64,000 bases of DNA from Noviherbaspirillum_A sp047237965 (lineage in GTDB: Bacteria; Pseudomonadota; Gammaproteobacteria; Burkholderiales; Burkholderiaceae_D), in contig NZ_JBDFLX010000001.1 of assembly GCF_047237965.1 (NCBI RefSeq), positions 1,364,001 through 1,428,000 on the forward strand, given 5' to 3'. A program made the position numbers and the translations under genes. Below the pieces are notes generated by a model that saw only the letters and a list, made by a program, of their open reading frames with translations, was not told the origin of the DNA and made no database searches. The stretch's first letter is position 1, and each line of letters begins with the position of its first letter. Below, one piece after another: positions 53,897 to 63,506 of this stretch.

Positions 53897-56035
53897 GTGG
53901 ACGTTATTGGACAAGGCTATTGCGAAAACAACCAACTATGCGTCTGGGTGGAAACCCCAACGAAGGTTGGTAAGAAGCTATTGAAATACAGTTTCCCTGA
54001 AGTAAGAATAGCCAACCAAAGCTTTCTTGAAACAGCTTGGCTCCATTACTGCAGTACCAGCAGAAGGAGTGAGCAGGCATATTTACAAGCCGTAGCTGGG
54101 CTGCAATGCCTGCCTTCGATGTCGGAGCATCATACTGCGTTTGTCATTCGGATTTTAGGATCACTCCCGGATAAGCCCCCAACTCGGAACGAGATGCGGG
54201 AGTTTTTCTCTGTTATAGAGCAGGCAATCAAGATCTCGAAATCTCACATATCGGCGTTGAGGCCCTTAGTTCTAAATTCGAGGAAACTTTTTTGGGCTGG
54301 GATCGACGCGTGGTTTGATTCAAATATCCTCAGCTTTCGCTACCATGACATAAAGAATTTTCTGGACCCGCTGCCCCCCGATAAGCGCAGTAGTTCATTG
54401 ACCCTATCGTCATTTGAAGATACATCCAGTCAGGCCCCTGGAGCGATCACAGATATTACGTTCAAGACGATCACGGAGGCGCGGGACAAGCAAGCAAAGC
54501 ATCTTGATACACGACTTGCGGAGCTTCAGGAAAAATGCTTTCAAGCGTTGACTTATTGGGAAACGCGTAAAGCTGCGTTAACAACTCTTGCCGCCATTCT
54601 CACGTCTAAGCGGTACGCGGAAATTCAACAGGTGTTAGACCCTCATCGAAAAGGATGGTCAGAGATTGAGTCCGAACGTTCAGCACTGAATGCTATAGAT
54701 AGCAGAGAGCTTGGAGCCTTTTATGTCACAGAGTTTCTTCAAGAGGAACTGCATGTGTACGTAAAAATGCAAAGTTTCATCTCTCAATATAAGACCGTTT
54801 ATCCCCACGGGGATCGCGTTGCAAACTATTTCAGTGATGAATTGATCAAAGGGTTCAGCGGCAAGAAAAGTTTCCTGCCGGATCTATTGTGCTCACTTTC
54901 CTATTTTGGATCAGCCGAGTTGGTTGCAATTCAGGTATTAATTTTGTCAGAAACTGGTTTCAACCCGCAACCGCTTCAAGACTTGCATATTTCTCAGTGT
55001 GAACGAGAGAAAGGGCAAACCGCACGCTGGAGACTCATGCCTATTAAGAAGAAGACTGGAAAAAGTCAGGACCAGGCATTGGACTCTGCCGATGAAGGTT
55101 TGGAGGACGATGCCGACTACATCGTGAAGCATGCAAGTCAGCCAGGTCAAAGAGGTAAAAAAACAGCCTTTGACGCAATGGAGATGCTTATATCGAACTA
55201 TGACCGGCTGCGCGGGCACTGGGCATGCGCGCCTCACAGTGAAGGCTACCTTTTTTGTTACCCCAACCGTTTGGAGGGATTCCGCGCTCAGCGACGTATC
55301 GGCACATGGGGGAAAGTATTTGATAAATTTAAGCTGGAATGGAATATCAATCCAAACTACACGTTTAAACACCTTCGAAGCCAAGTCGGATGCCAAGTCG
55401 TTGTACGAAGCAATGGAAATCTGTTCGAAGTAAGAAACAAGCTCGGTCAATCAGATATTGCGACCTCTGCCGGCTATGTGGCTCAAGTTCTGACAGGGCT
55501 TGACGAAGCGATCATTAATCAGTTTGAACGTCAGATAGCAGCGACCATCATGTTCGCCATCGGCGGCGATGACGCGTTATATACGCATCAACTTCAACGC
55601 GAAGATATAAACGTTAAGACTATCCCGATCGTTACGTTACAAAATCGGCCGGTCCGAGCAGACGAAATCAAACAAAAACTAACTGCGGTTGGTAATGGCG
55701 TTGGATGCATGAGCCCAACAGAAAGCCCGAATCATACGATCAAGTCCGGTGAGGTTTGTGATGGCGAACAATGCCATGACTGCAAACAGCAAAAAATCAT
55801 CATCACGGAAGGCCGCATGAAGGAAAATATTTTAATGCTGCGGTACTTTCGAGATCACCTGGAAGAAATTTGCTCACGCAACTCTGAACATTGGATAAAA
55901 CATGGCGTGAAGGCATTTGCGTTTCAAATTGCGCTTTCTCACGTTATACGCAACAACATACGGTATAAAAGTTTGTACGAAGAGATAGAGCGGCAAGTAA
56001 CCAAAGAACAAGGCCCCCAATTCCAAACAGCGTAG
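53897..56035 (+). CDS. Large tyrosine-recombinase-like protein A (712 aa)
   Basis: Starts with GTG at 53897, with GGAG upstream. The C-terminal third carries a degenerate tyrosine-recombinase domain. Box I position TGFNPQPLQDL (about residue 352) lacks the usual Arg. Box II reads FKHLRSQ (Lys490, Arg493, where K replaces H). LGQSDIATSAGYV (Tyr near 527) holds the nucleophile position. A Cys-rich segment follows (CDGEQCHDCKQQ). The N-terminal 330 residues are unassigned. First of six co-directional genes. It resembles the TnpA/TnpB-like members of recombinase trios. Catalysis may be impaired. Confidence 0.65.
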   Translation: MDVIGQGYCENNQLCVWVETPTKVGKKLLKYSFPEVRIANQSFLETAWLHYCSTSRRSEQAYLQAVAGLQCLPSMSEHHTAFVIRILGSLPDKPPTRNEMREFFSVIEQAIKISKSHISALRPLVLNSRKLFWAGIDAWFDSNILSFRYHDIKNFLDPLPPDKRSSSLTLSSFEDTSSQAPGAITDITFKTITEARDKQAKHLDTRLAELQEKCFQALTYWETRKAALTTLAAILTSKRYAEIQQVLDPHRKGWSEIESERSALNAIDSRELGAFYVTEFLQEELHVYVKMQSFISQYKTVYPHGDRVANYFSDELIKGFSGKKSFLPDLLCSLSYFGSAELVAIQVLILSETGFNPQPLQDLHISQCEREKGQTARWRLMPIKKKTGKSQDQALDSADEGLEDDADYIVKHASQPGQRGKKTAFDAMEMLISNYDRLRGHWACAPHSEGYLFCYPNRLEGFRAQRRIGTWGKVFDKFKLEWNINPNYTFKHLRSQVGCQVVVRSNGNLFEVRNKLGQSDIATSAGYVAQVLTGLDEAIINQFERQIAATIMFAIGGDDALYTHQLQREDINVKTIPIVTLQNRPVRADEIKQKLTAVGNGVGCMSPTESPNHTIKSGEVCDGEQCHDCKQQKIIITEGRMKENILMLRYFRDHLEEICSRNSEHWIKHGVKAFAFQIALSHVIRNNIRYKSLYEEIERQVTKEQGPQFQTA

Positions 56036-56048
56036 AAGAAAGATAAAA

Positions 56049-58400
56049 ATGAGTCACGCCCCAGATTATCAGCCAAGCACAGTAGCCGACAATTTACTTA
56101 CCATCGGAAGCAGTCTTCCTCCACAAGAACGAATGCGTATCATCGACTTTACAAGTCCGTTTCACGACTTGGTAAAACATGCAAATTACGTATCGGATTT
56201 TAGCGAAGACGTTATCCGTTACAAATACAGTGCTGGCGGCGGGAAGGTTGAAGAAAAGCAAATTGAATTAAATAAATTTTGGATTGCATCGTCATCCATT
56301 TATCCAGAGGCCGAGCGCTTCACTGACCGAAGGGAACTCGTAAATACTGCGAAGGCATTGGTTAATATTGTTTTGAGCAAAAGCAGTGCCGCATCCTCTC
56401 CCGATGTTGCCTTAGCGTACCTTGAGATGCTGTGCGCTTGGATGCGCAAACAAGATATTTATCAGTTTCAGGATTTGACTAGGGATCATGTAAACCATTT
56501 CCTGCAAGACTGTGCCATAGGTATCGGTGTGGCAAGCGGTCTAAACAGCCGGCTGATGAAATTACTCGAAGATTATGAAAAAAATCTCTCACCACCTGAC
56601 CGACAGACCGCACTGCTAAGCCACCTGATAGCCAGAAAAAAGCCTGCGAAGGCCGGAACCGGATTTGTTTTTAATTTAGACGCTCTGTCAAACGCCATCG
56701 GGATGAGAGCGACAAATTCACTGCCACGGCCTTTTATCGAAAAGTTCGCGGACCTTGTAAATATCTCTGTTGCGGACTTTCTGGTTACAGGATACGAAGT
56801 CAAGGCTGTTTCAGTAACAACATTGGAGCGTGTGGCAAACACAATTAACCAACTAAGTCAAATTCCTACAGGCTTCGATACGATTCGCTTCTTTGCATTT
56901 CCTGATACTACTGAAGAATTTTTCCTCAACTTTAAAGGGGCTCCGCGAGGACGCACCGAAAATCTCTCTCTTGATGATGCCGTCGAAATTATGGCTGCTG
57001 GCGCAACATGGATCATCGACTATGCAGAGGCCTTCTTCAAGCTAGGACACGCAGCCAAACGTCTACTCATTAAGCACCCGAATTCACTTTGGTACCACGT
57101 TCCTCGTAAAGTTGCCGATGAGGTTGCTCTTATAAGGGAAGAAACCGGGGTAGACCTTAATAAAATCACAGACATGAATATTAAAAATTTCGATGATGTG
57201 ATCATGGCTTTTCATTTGTTATCGTCAGCGTGTGTTTGTGTGATTTACAGCAATACCGCTCGCAGAAAAATGGAAATTGCAAGTAACAAGTTTGGCCTTA
57301 CCTATGGATGCTTAAAAAAATCAGAACTTGGTGTTTACTCAATGCGGGTATATATCGAGAAAACGATAAGAGATTACGTGACAACAGGCATTAACTTTTT
57401 GGCAGGCAAAGCTATTGAAGTGCTTCAAAGAATCCACGAAATCTATTCAGATTTAGATTCTGATGGGCAGGTTGCGGATGACCAGCCACTATTTTCTGCC
57501 AGACTCGGGTTTACAACAGGAGCCTTTGTTACCGGAAACTACACCGATCCGAAAATAGCAGACAGACATCTTCCAAAATGGATAGAATTAGTTATCGGAA
57601 ATGATTTAATACAAGTGCGACCGCACATGTGGCGTAGGTTCTATGCTGTTCTTTATTTTTATCGATATGACTTCCCTCAGCTTTCAGCCTTGTCTAAACA
57701 ATTTTTTCACTTCAGTGAAAGCAAAACCTTTACTTACATTACCGATAAAAACTTCGTAGAACACGCAAGTAGTATTTCGGAAAAAGTAAAGCTGCACGAA
57801 GTTAAAATTGATGGAAAAGAAGCTACGGCAATCGAAGAATTTGATGTTGAGTATATAAAGATTTTTGACAGTGTAGCGGAAGAATATATGCTGCGAAGCA
57901 TTATGAAAGCTGCTGAGGGTAACACTTCTGGTGGCTTCGGTCGCTCTCTTATCAAACGTGTGGCTGACTATGTAAAGCAGTTCAACACCGACGCCGTGCT
58001 AACGGACGCACAAAGATTTATGCCGCTTGCCAAAAAATTAATTCGGGAAGGACACGTACCAAAGCCACTTGCACATGGCATCTGCTTCGCAAGGGAGAGT
58101 GCTCATTACGAGGCACACGAAGCGCACTGTGCGAAAGAAGGAAAAATCGATCGGAGCCAGGCATCGTGCACTTTGTGTAGTAGCTGTAGCAATCACGGCA
58201 CTCATAGCGGGACCATGAGTTTTCTCGAAGGCGAAATCGCTCACTTCGAGAATATTCTAAATGATTTTAGCCAATCTGCCTTGAAACACGAACACGCGAA
58301 GACGAAGTTAGCGCGTTTGCACGAAGCGAAGCAATATCACCTTGCGGAGTATGAAAGAAATAAAAAGATAACTATTGAGATATTCCCTGTTCCAGCATAG
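56049..58400 (+). CDS. Large tyrosine-recombinase-like protein B (783 aa)
   Basis: A 783-residue protein 13 bp after gene A. The last 400 residues follow a tyrosine-recombinase plan. Box I is YSNTARRKMEI (Arg403/404). Box II is RPHMWRRFYAVLYFY, with His525 and Arg528. The nucleophile region is FHFSESKTFTYITD (Tyr about 562). The C-terminus carries a Cys/His cluster (CTLCSSCSNHGTHSG), probably zinc-binding, and a coiled coil (HEHAKTKLARLHEAK). The N-terminal half is unassigned. It may be the more active of the two large recombinases. Not matched to a named family. Confidence 0.65.
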   Translation: MSHAPDYQPSTVADNLLTIGSSLPPQERMRIIDFTSPFHDLVKHANYVSDFSEDVIRYKYSAGGGKVEEKQIELNKFWIASSSIYPEAERFTDRRELVNTAKALVNIVLSKSSAASSPDVALAYLEMLCAWMRKQDIYQFQDLTRDHVNHFLQDCAIGIGVASGLNSRLMKLLEDYEKNLSPPDRQTALLSHLIARKKPAKAGTGFVFNLDALSNAIGMRATNSLPRPFIEKFADLVNISVADFLVTGYEVKAVSVTTLERVANTINQLSQIPTGFDTIRFFAFPDTTEEFFLNFKGAPRGRTENLSLDDAVEIMAAGATWIIDYAEAFFKLGHAAKRLLIKHPNSLWYHVPRKVADEVALIREETGVDLNKITDMNIKNFDDVIMAFHLLSSACVCVIYSNTARRKMEIASNKFGLTYGCLKKSELGVYSMRVYIEKTIRDYVTTGINFLAGKAIEVLQRIHEIYSDLDSDGQVADDQPLFSARLGFTTGAFVTGNYTDPKIADRHLPKWIELVIGNDLIQVRPHMWRRFYAVLYFYRYDFPQLSALSKQFFHFSESKTFTYITDKNFVEHASSISEKVKLHEVKIDGKEATAIEEFDVEYIKIFDSVAEEYMLRSIMKAAEGNTSGGFGRSLIKRVADYVKQFNTDAVLTDAQRFMPLAKKLIREGHVPKPLAHGICFARESAHYEAHEAHCAKEGKIDRSQASCTLCSSCSNHGTHSGTMSFLEGEIAHFENILNDFSQSALKHEHAKTKLARLHEAKQYHLAEYERNKKITIEIFPVPA

Positions 58401-58441
58401 AAACGGGACGCTGATGCATGGAAAACCAATTTTAAAAGACT

Positions 58442-59206
58442 ATGCAAAAAGATTCAAAAAAAGGTTCTGACGCTTTTTCATCTGCCCATATATCGCAGGT
58501 GTCGCACAGCACTGCAAGAAAGAAAATTGAGGTGAAAGTAGCGCTCCTTGAATATTGGGGTCGAACAGGCGTTCCCTGGAAAAGAGATGTAGAGGGAAAA
58601 TACGTGTTTGATCAAAATGGACAAAAGATTCTTGAACACGTGCCTGACTCTGAGAATGAGGTGCGCCGCTGGAAACAAACAGACAACAGTGATGGAATCA
58701 TTGCTCAAGCATTAAACGAAATGCTTCAACAAGAGCTAATCCAGCCAGATCATGTCGATGCATTTGGCAGTTACGACGCAGCAGCCTTGACACCAGGGGG
58801 AATTCAGAAAATAAGGAATAAAGAGGAAAAAGCGCATTACTTTACGTTAAAACAAAACTTAAATCGGGCGCTAGAAATTCTTAAGGCGACGAAAGAAAGA
58901 CAGTTCGAGTCGGAAAACAAGCAAGGCTTGATTTCCGAATTGAACAGCCGACTTAAAACCATGGATAGCCAGCGGGAAAGCGCTGCATTACAGTCTCTGG
59001 CGGATCGGAAAGAACTACGGGCATTGTTAGCAAGATGGAAAGAAGCGGAAGAAAGGTACATGCGCCGAGAAAAAGAGATGAAAGCGCTTCTTGCTGAAAA
59101 AGATGAACAAATTGCGTTGCTTGACGCCAAAGTTCGCGATTTGGTGAAAGAAAGACAAAAGGTGATCGGGTTAAACAACACAAAAGGGTCACCAAATGAA
59201 ACGTGA
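58442..59206 (+). CDS. Coiled-coil protein of the recombinase module
   Basis: A 254-residue soluble protein with long predicted coiled coil from about residue 130 (LNRALEILKATKERQFESEN and EERYMRREKEMKALLAEKDE). The basic N-terminus includes HSTARKKIEVKVALLEYWGRTG. No enzyme motif. It lies between the recombinases and the small protein and overlaps the latter by 11 bases. Its position recalls TnpC-like helper proteins in Tn554-type elements, but this is an inference from layout. Confidence 0.6.
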   Translation: MQKDSKKGSDAFSSAHISQVSHSTARKKIEVKVALLEYWGRTGVPWKRDVEGKYVFDQNGQKILEHVPDSENEVRRWKQTDNSDGIIAQALNEMLQQELIQPDHVDAFGSYDAAALTPGGIQKIRNKEEKAHYFTLKQNLNRALEILKATKERQFESENKQGLISELNSRLKTMDSQRESAALQSLADRKELRALLARWKEAEERYMRREKEMKALLAEKDEQIALLDAKVRDLVKERQKVIGLNNTKGSPNET

Positions 59207-59654
59207 AACGGCCAGTAATAACGAAAAGGCGGCAACATTTGTAAAAAAAATGAGGGAGTTTGTTGACGAGGCACTACAAGGTAAAGCCGAAGTTCCAATG
59301 AGGCATGGGCAGGTGAATGTCACAGCGGTAGCTGAGAAACTTGGTTTTGCGCGGGAGCGCTTTCATTCAAACAAAGCTTTGGCACAGGAAATGGCGCGAC
59401 TGCTGGGATTTATGGGGCAAGTCGCTATAACAGAAGCCAAGCCAAGTCATTCCAACAAGGAGATGAGAGCACTTGAAGCGCGTGTGAAAACATTAGAGAA
59501 AGCTTTATTGTTGAAGACAATTGAATTGGAGGCAGTCCGGGAGCAGACGCTCCGCAGAGACCAGGCTGAGGAGTATCTACTGCGTACAGGTCGTGTGATC
59601 CACCCATACCACCGACAGCATCCGGACGGAAGTTGCAACTCTTTCAATAGTTAA
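59196..59654 (+). CDS. Small DNA-binding/coiled-coil helper protein
   Basis: 152 residues. The N-terminal half (VNVTAVAEKLGFARERFHSN) looks like a helix-turn-helix. A coiled coil follows (EMRALEARVKTLEKALLLKT, then IELEAVREQ) and a basic tail. The start is inside the previous gene. The pattern, a small helical protein with a coiled coil beside recombinase genes, resembles TnpC/DUF6262-like partners of large tyrosine recombinases. No specific family claimed. Confidence 0.6.
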   Translation: MKRETASNNEKAATFVKKMREFVDEALQGKAEVPMRHGQVNVTAVAEKLGFARERFHSNKALAQEMARLLGFMGQVAITEAKPSHSNKEMRALEARVKTLEKALLLKTIELEAVREQTLRRDQAEEYLLRTGRVIHPYHRQHPDGSCNSFNS

Positions 59655-59655
59655 A

Positions 59656-61950
59656 ATGCAATCCCCCTACCCGACATTTTCAGGCATCGTGGAGAAGTCG
59701 TGGAACAGGTTTTTCACGATGAGGCGTGGAGACAAACTCTACCGCGTTTGCCTTCAGACCGACGTGAACGATGCACGACCTCTGCCAGGGGAAGTATGGC
59801 AAGTCAGCGGCGAACCGTTTATTGATGAAAAAAATAGCCGATATGGCTGGCAACTGCTCGCTCATGAAGCGTGCATGATTATGCCGTCCGGGGAGTTGCT
59901 CATTGATTTCCTTGCCACGCAGTTTGATGGCATCGGTCGAGCGAAAGCTAGTGCAATGTGGCGTAGTGCGGTGGAACAATCTATAGATTTACACGATGCA
60001 TTAGATAATAGGAAAACTGATCTTCTCTCAGCGTTATTAGATAAAAAGAATAAAAAGTTGTTAGCACCTGAATTTATTCCGATTTTGCTGCGTCGCTGGC
60101 ATGAGGTCTTAGCCGAATCGAAAGCCATGCGGTGGATGCAAGAACATGGCTTTTCAAAAACGTTGGCTCGCCGGGCAAGACAAGCTTGGGGAGCGGACGC
60201 CGTGGAAGCCATAGAAGATAATCCTTACCGTCTATTGGCGTTCGTACCAAGCAACAGCGCAGCCGCATCGTTTGCCAAAGTCGATAATTTGGCCATCCGT
60301 AAATTCAAACTTGCCCAACACGACAGTCGCCGCCTTCTCGCAGCGTTCGAGTGTGCGATGTACCAGGAATGGGATAATGGCAATACAGCAGCAACTTTAA
60401 GCAAACTTAGTGAGCGCCTTGACTTGCTGCTCGGCCGGACCAGAACAAGTAATGACAATATCCTCAAAAACGCAGCAGCAAATTTAGCCGTTGAGTTCAC
60501 TGAGGGATCAGGTGACGAAATACTTGTTCAACTGCGTGGCGTGGCCTTGATGGAACGCACAATATCGGAGCGGTTCATCGCGATGATCGACGGGCGAGAA
60601 GAGTTTCAAGGCGCACTTTTCCGAGCAAAATTCGATTTATTTCAGCTTGAGTATTTTGAAGAAACGACTCGCATCCGAAGTGGTTCTCCCGATTTCGCAT
60701 TAAATGGGCACCAAAAATTAGCGGTAGAGATGTCGCTAAGTGCACCGTTATCTATAATTGCAGGCGATGCAGGCACCGGCAAAACAACGACCCTTAACGC
60801 GTTATTTGATCAAATTATTTCGCAAGGTGGCGCTATTTTTCCGATGGCACCGACTGGTAAAGCTGCAAAGCAGATCCGTGAGGCAACTGGTCAAGGACAT
60901 GCCAGCACAATTGCGAAATTCGTCCTTGACAGGAAAAAGGGTCGAGTTTCCCCCCAACCGGGTGCGTACTTTGTCATCGATGAAGCCAGTATGGTTGATA
61001 CTTCGACATTATATGAACTACTAAAATTTATCCCTTCGGGCTCACGAATCGTATTTGTAGGAGACCCCTATCAACTTCCGCCGATCGGGGCTGGATTAAC
61101 CTTTCACATCCTGGCCAAGTCGCCGGAAGTACCACAGACGTATTTAACGGAAGTTCACAGATCTGCTGTAGAGACCGGCATACCAGCAGCCGCTAAGCTT
61201 ATCCGCGACCAAGTGATGCCCCACATGGCACGTTGTCAATATGTGCCGGACGCCCCTGGACGAATAATTACCAGCGACACAGGCGTCCTTTTTATAACCA
61301 CCGAAAGAAACGAAATTCAGAGTGCGATTATTCGCGCCTATCGCGAAATGAGAACAAAAGGCGAAGTTCAGATTATCGCTGCTATTAACCGTGCTAGCAC
61401 AGAGAGCCCAGCAGTAGGTGTAGCAAACCTTAACGAGAATTTGCAGAATGTTTACTCCACTTCCAGCCGAAAAACCTTAGAGATCACTCAGTACAAAAAA
61501 TTTGCAGAAGACGATCCAGTGATTTTTACTAGAAATCTTGCGGCGCGAGATTTATGGAATGGAAGTATGGGCCGCATCGTGGAAATTCTTCCGAAACCGC
61601 AGTACGGATCTCAGACATGGGACCATGAAGAAAAGGCAGTTGAGATCGTGGCCATTGCGGAGCTTGACGGGATCCGTCGAAACATGGCATTAGAAGATTT
61701 CGACTGTTTAGAATTGGCTTATGCTATTACCTGTCACAAATCACAAGGAAGCTCATTCGAACGGGTCATTATCGTATCGAATGAATCTGCGGTGTTAGAC
61801 AATACCTGGTTTTATACTGCGTTTACTCGTGCAAAAAAACAGATTGTTCTAATAGGCGACTGGAACACCATGAATAAGCATGTGGTTCGACCCCCAAGGT
61901 CGTTTAACAGGATCGTAGGCTTAAGACTAAAGGTGAGAAAACATGGCTAG
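59656..61950 (+). CDS. RecD-like SF1B helicase of the recombinase module
   Basis: A 764-residue protein. The N-terminal 350 residues are unassigned, with helix-hairpin-like helices. The helicase core follows: Walker A GDAGTGKTTT (about residue 370), Walker B FVIDEASMVDT (about 440), FVGDPYQLPPIGAG (motif III), TCHKSQGSSFERVIIV (about 692), and WFYTAFTRAKKQIVLIGD. The order is that of RecD2/SF1B helicases. It begins one base after the previous stop and ends inside the next gene. A helicase linked to integrases suggests that it unwinds or processes DNA during excision or replicative movement. Confidence 0.82.
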   Translation: MQSPYPTFSGIVEKSWNRFFTMRRGDKLYRVCLQTDVNDARPLPGEVWQVSGEPFIDEKNSRYGWQLLAHEACMIMPSGELLIDFLATQFDGIGRAKASAMWRSAVEQSIDLHDALDNRKTDLLSALLDKKNKKLLAPEFIPILLRRWHEVLAESKAMRWMQEHGFSKTLARRARQAWGADAVEAIEDNPYRLLAFVPSNSAAASFAKVDNLAIRKFKLAQHDSRRLLAAFECAMYQEWDNGNTAATLSKLSERLDLLLGRTRTSNDNILKNAAANLAVEFTEGSGDEILVQLRGVALMERTISERFIAMIDGREEFQGALFRAKFDLFQLEYFEETTRIRSGSPDFALNGHQKLAVEMSLSAPLSIIAGDAGTGKTTTLNALFDQIISQGGAIFPMAPTGKAAKQIREATGQGHASTIAKFVLDRKKGRVSPQPGAYFVIDEASMVDTSTLYELLKFIPSGSRIVFVGDPYQLPPIGAGLTFHILAKSPEVPQTYLTEVHRSAVETGIPAAAKLIRDQVMPHMARCQYVPDAPGRIITSDTGVLFITTERNEIQSAIIRAYREMRTKGEVQIIAAINRASTESPAVGVANLNENLQNVYSTSSRKTLEITQYKKFAEDDPVIFTRNLAARDLWNGSMGRIVEILPKPQYGSQTWDHEEKAVEIVAIAELDGIRRNMALEDFDCLELAYAITCHKSQGSSFERVIIVSNESAVLDNTWFYTAFTRAKKQIVLIGDWNTMNKHVVRPPRSFNRIVGLRLKVRKHG

Positions 61951-63361
61951 CGAAGAAATCGCCATTGAGTTGGTATGGGTTGGAAAAGACTTACTCACGT
62001 CGTATAAGCTTCCCGTATATTTCACTTCTGACGGTGAACTGTTGGTCTGGCTCAATGATTACATGTTGGATTTCGCAAAACCAAAACGCCAATCGAAAGA
62101 GACAAACAAAAACACGTTTGATGCACGTGCCCGTGACCTCAAGGCTTTCGCAGCATATCTCTATAAATACAAGATAGATTGGAAAAACTTTAACAATGAA
62201 AATTTCCAGGAATTTATAGAAAAAGAGGTTATAAAGGTTAAGGCTTGGCAAGCCAATCAGCGATATGAACAAATAGATGAATCTGGAGCAAACCTTAATG
62301 TGAACCGGAAAATTCATGCCATTTACGATTTCTATGAATGGGCACAATCCGAAAAGATGGTCGCTAATGTAATAGGGCCAGGATGCCAAATTGACACTCT
62401 AATTTCGACAGACAAAGATAGTAAAGGCGTACTGAATCACAAAAGCTCCCGTACCCAGCCTAATAAACTTTCAAAAAAGGTGATATCTGTTCTTTACCGC
62501 CCCCTCACATTGCCGGTGCCAATATCAAGAAAGACTATAAAGCATTTCCCAACGGACAAAGAACTTAATCTTTTAAATATTATGATAACGCAGGGTACCG
62601 AGAGCCTATTCATAGCTGAGCGGGACTCACTCTTTATCGCTATCCTTCGGGAAACCGCATTGCGTGCAGAATCTGCAAATTCATTAACAACGTTACAAAT
62701 CCCTCCGCTCGCCGAGTTAGAACAAGAAACCGACACCCGAAAAGAGTTCCCTGTAAGACCGTTCATGCAAAAACTGGGCTACCAAAATACTTTTATGCTG
62801 AGTTATCCGCTTTGCTTGGAAATACGGAAATTCATAGATGGTCCACGGGCAGACTTACTTACCACTCTTGGCATAAATGATTCCTTAGTAGACGATGCTA
62901 TCTTTCTTAACTCTAAAACAGGGAAAGCAATGACCGCCAAATCGATGCGGGAAAATATCCGAAATGGATTTAGGAAAGCTGGAATTACTGTGCGAAGAAC
63001 TGGCGCTCCTGCGATAAGACGCGCACGCGCAAATCAGGAAGGCGTGGACACAATAAGAAGAACACGTGAATCTGGTGGAATGGTAACTAAAGACAGCGTG
63101 CAAATGGCAATTGCCAGAAAACTCGGGCATTCCAGCATGGCCTCTCAAGATGCATATATTTATGCACTGAATGCAGTCGAAGCTGAGACTGACGAGGCGG
63201 AAATTGCCAAAAGACGCACGGAACTTGAATTACGAGAAAATCGCATTGCGTTAAAAGAAGCAGAGCTTGCGCTGAGGGAGAAACGTTTGCAGATGCCTAA
63301 AAAACGGGATATTGGTCTCGACCGGAATAATATGGGAGAAGACGAATCAGGTAGTTTTTAA
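61943..63361 (+). CDS. Tyrosine recombinase/integrase with C-terminal coiled coil (472 aa)
   Basis: A 472-residue protein, overlapping the helicase end. The N-terminal SAM-like core-binding domain includes FDARARDLKAFAAYLYKYKI. Box I: RETALRAESANSL (Arg241). Box II is unusual (GAPAIRRARA, about 353), where His is replaced by Ala. Nucleophile region: ARKLGHSSMASQDAYIYAL (Tyr404 or 406). A charged coiled coil ends the protein (KRRTELELRENRIALKEAEL). It is the best integrase of the module and is the gene nearest to the junction with the host SPFH gene, as expected for an integrase. Confidence 0.8.
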   Translation: MASEEIAIELVWVGKDLLTSYKLPVYFTSDGELLVWLNDYMLDFAKPKRQSKETNKNTFDARARDLKAFAAYLYKYKIDWKNFNNENFQEFIEKEVIKVKAWQANQRYEQIDESGANLNVNRKIHAIYDFYEWAQSEKMVANVIGPGCQIDTLISTDKDSKGVLNHKSSRTQPNKLSKKVISVLYRPLTLPVPISRKTIKHFPTDKELNLLNIMITQGTESLFIAERDSLFIAILRETALRAESANSLTTLQIPPLAELEQETDTRKEFPVRPFMQKLGYQNTFMLSYPLCLEIRKFIDGPRADLLTTLGINDSLVDDAIFLNSKTGKAMTAKSMRENIRNGFRKAGITVRRTGAPAIRRARANQEGVDTIRRTRESGGMVTKDSVQMAIARKLGHSSMASQDAYIYALNAVEAETDEAEIAKRRTELELRENRIALKEAELALREKRLQMPKKRDIGLDRNNMGEDESGSF

Positions 63362-63494
63362 ATGGAATGACCTTTCATTCATGGTCGTTGTTGCGTTGCA
63401 AATCGAAACCCGGCTGACGTTAAGTTCATGCAGGAAAGAAACTGTCGTATGCTGTTTTACCCAAAACGATTGAGGCCATTTTCGCCTTCCAGCC

Positions 63495-63506
63495 ATAATC
63501 GTAGCG
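63495..63506. other. Predicted right junction of the island with host DNA
   Basis: On the minus strand the SPFH protein reads normally to NWGVKVLRY, whose Tyr codon is 63501-63503. It then switches to non-family residues (DYGWKAK) and a stop at 63426. SPFH/QmcA proteins continue with E-(I/V)-K-D-L here. The change in base composition is abrupt. The exact base is uncertain by a few positions because a short direct repeat would be shared. Confidence 0.7.
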
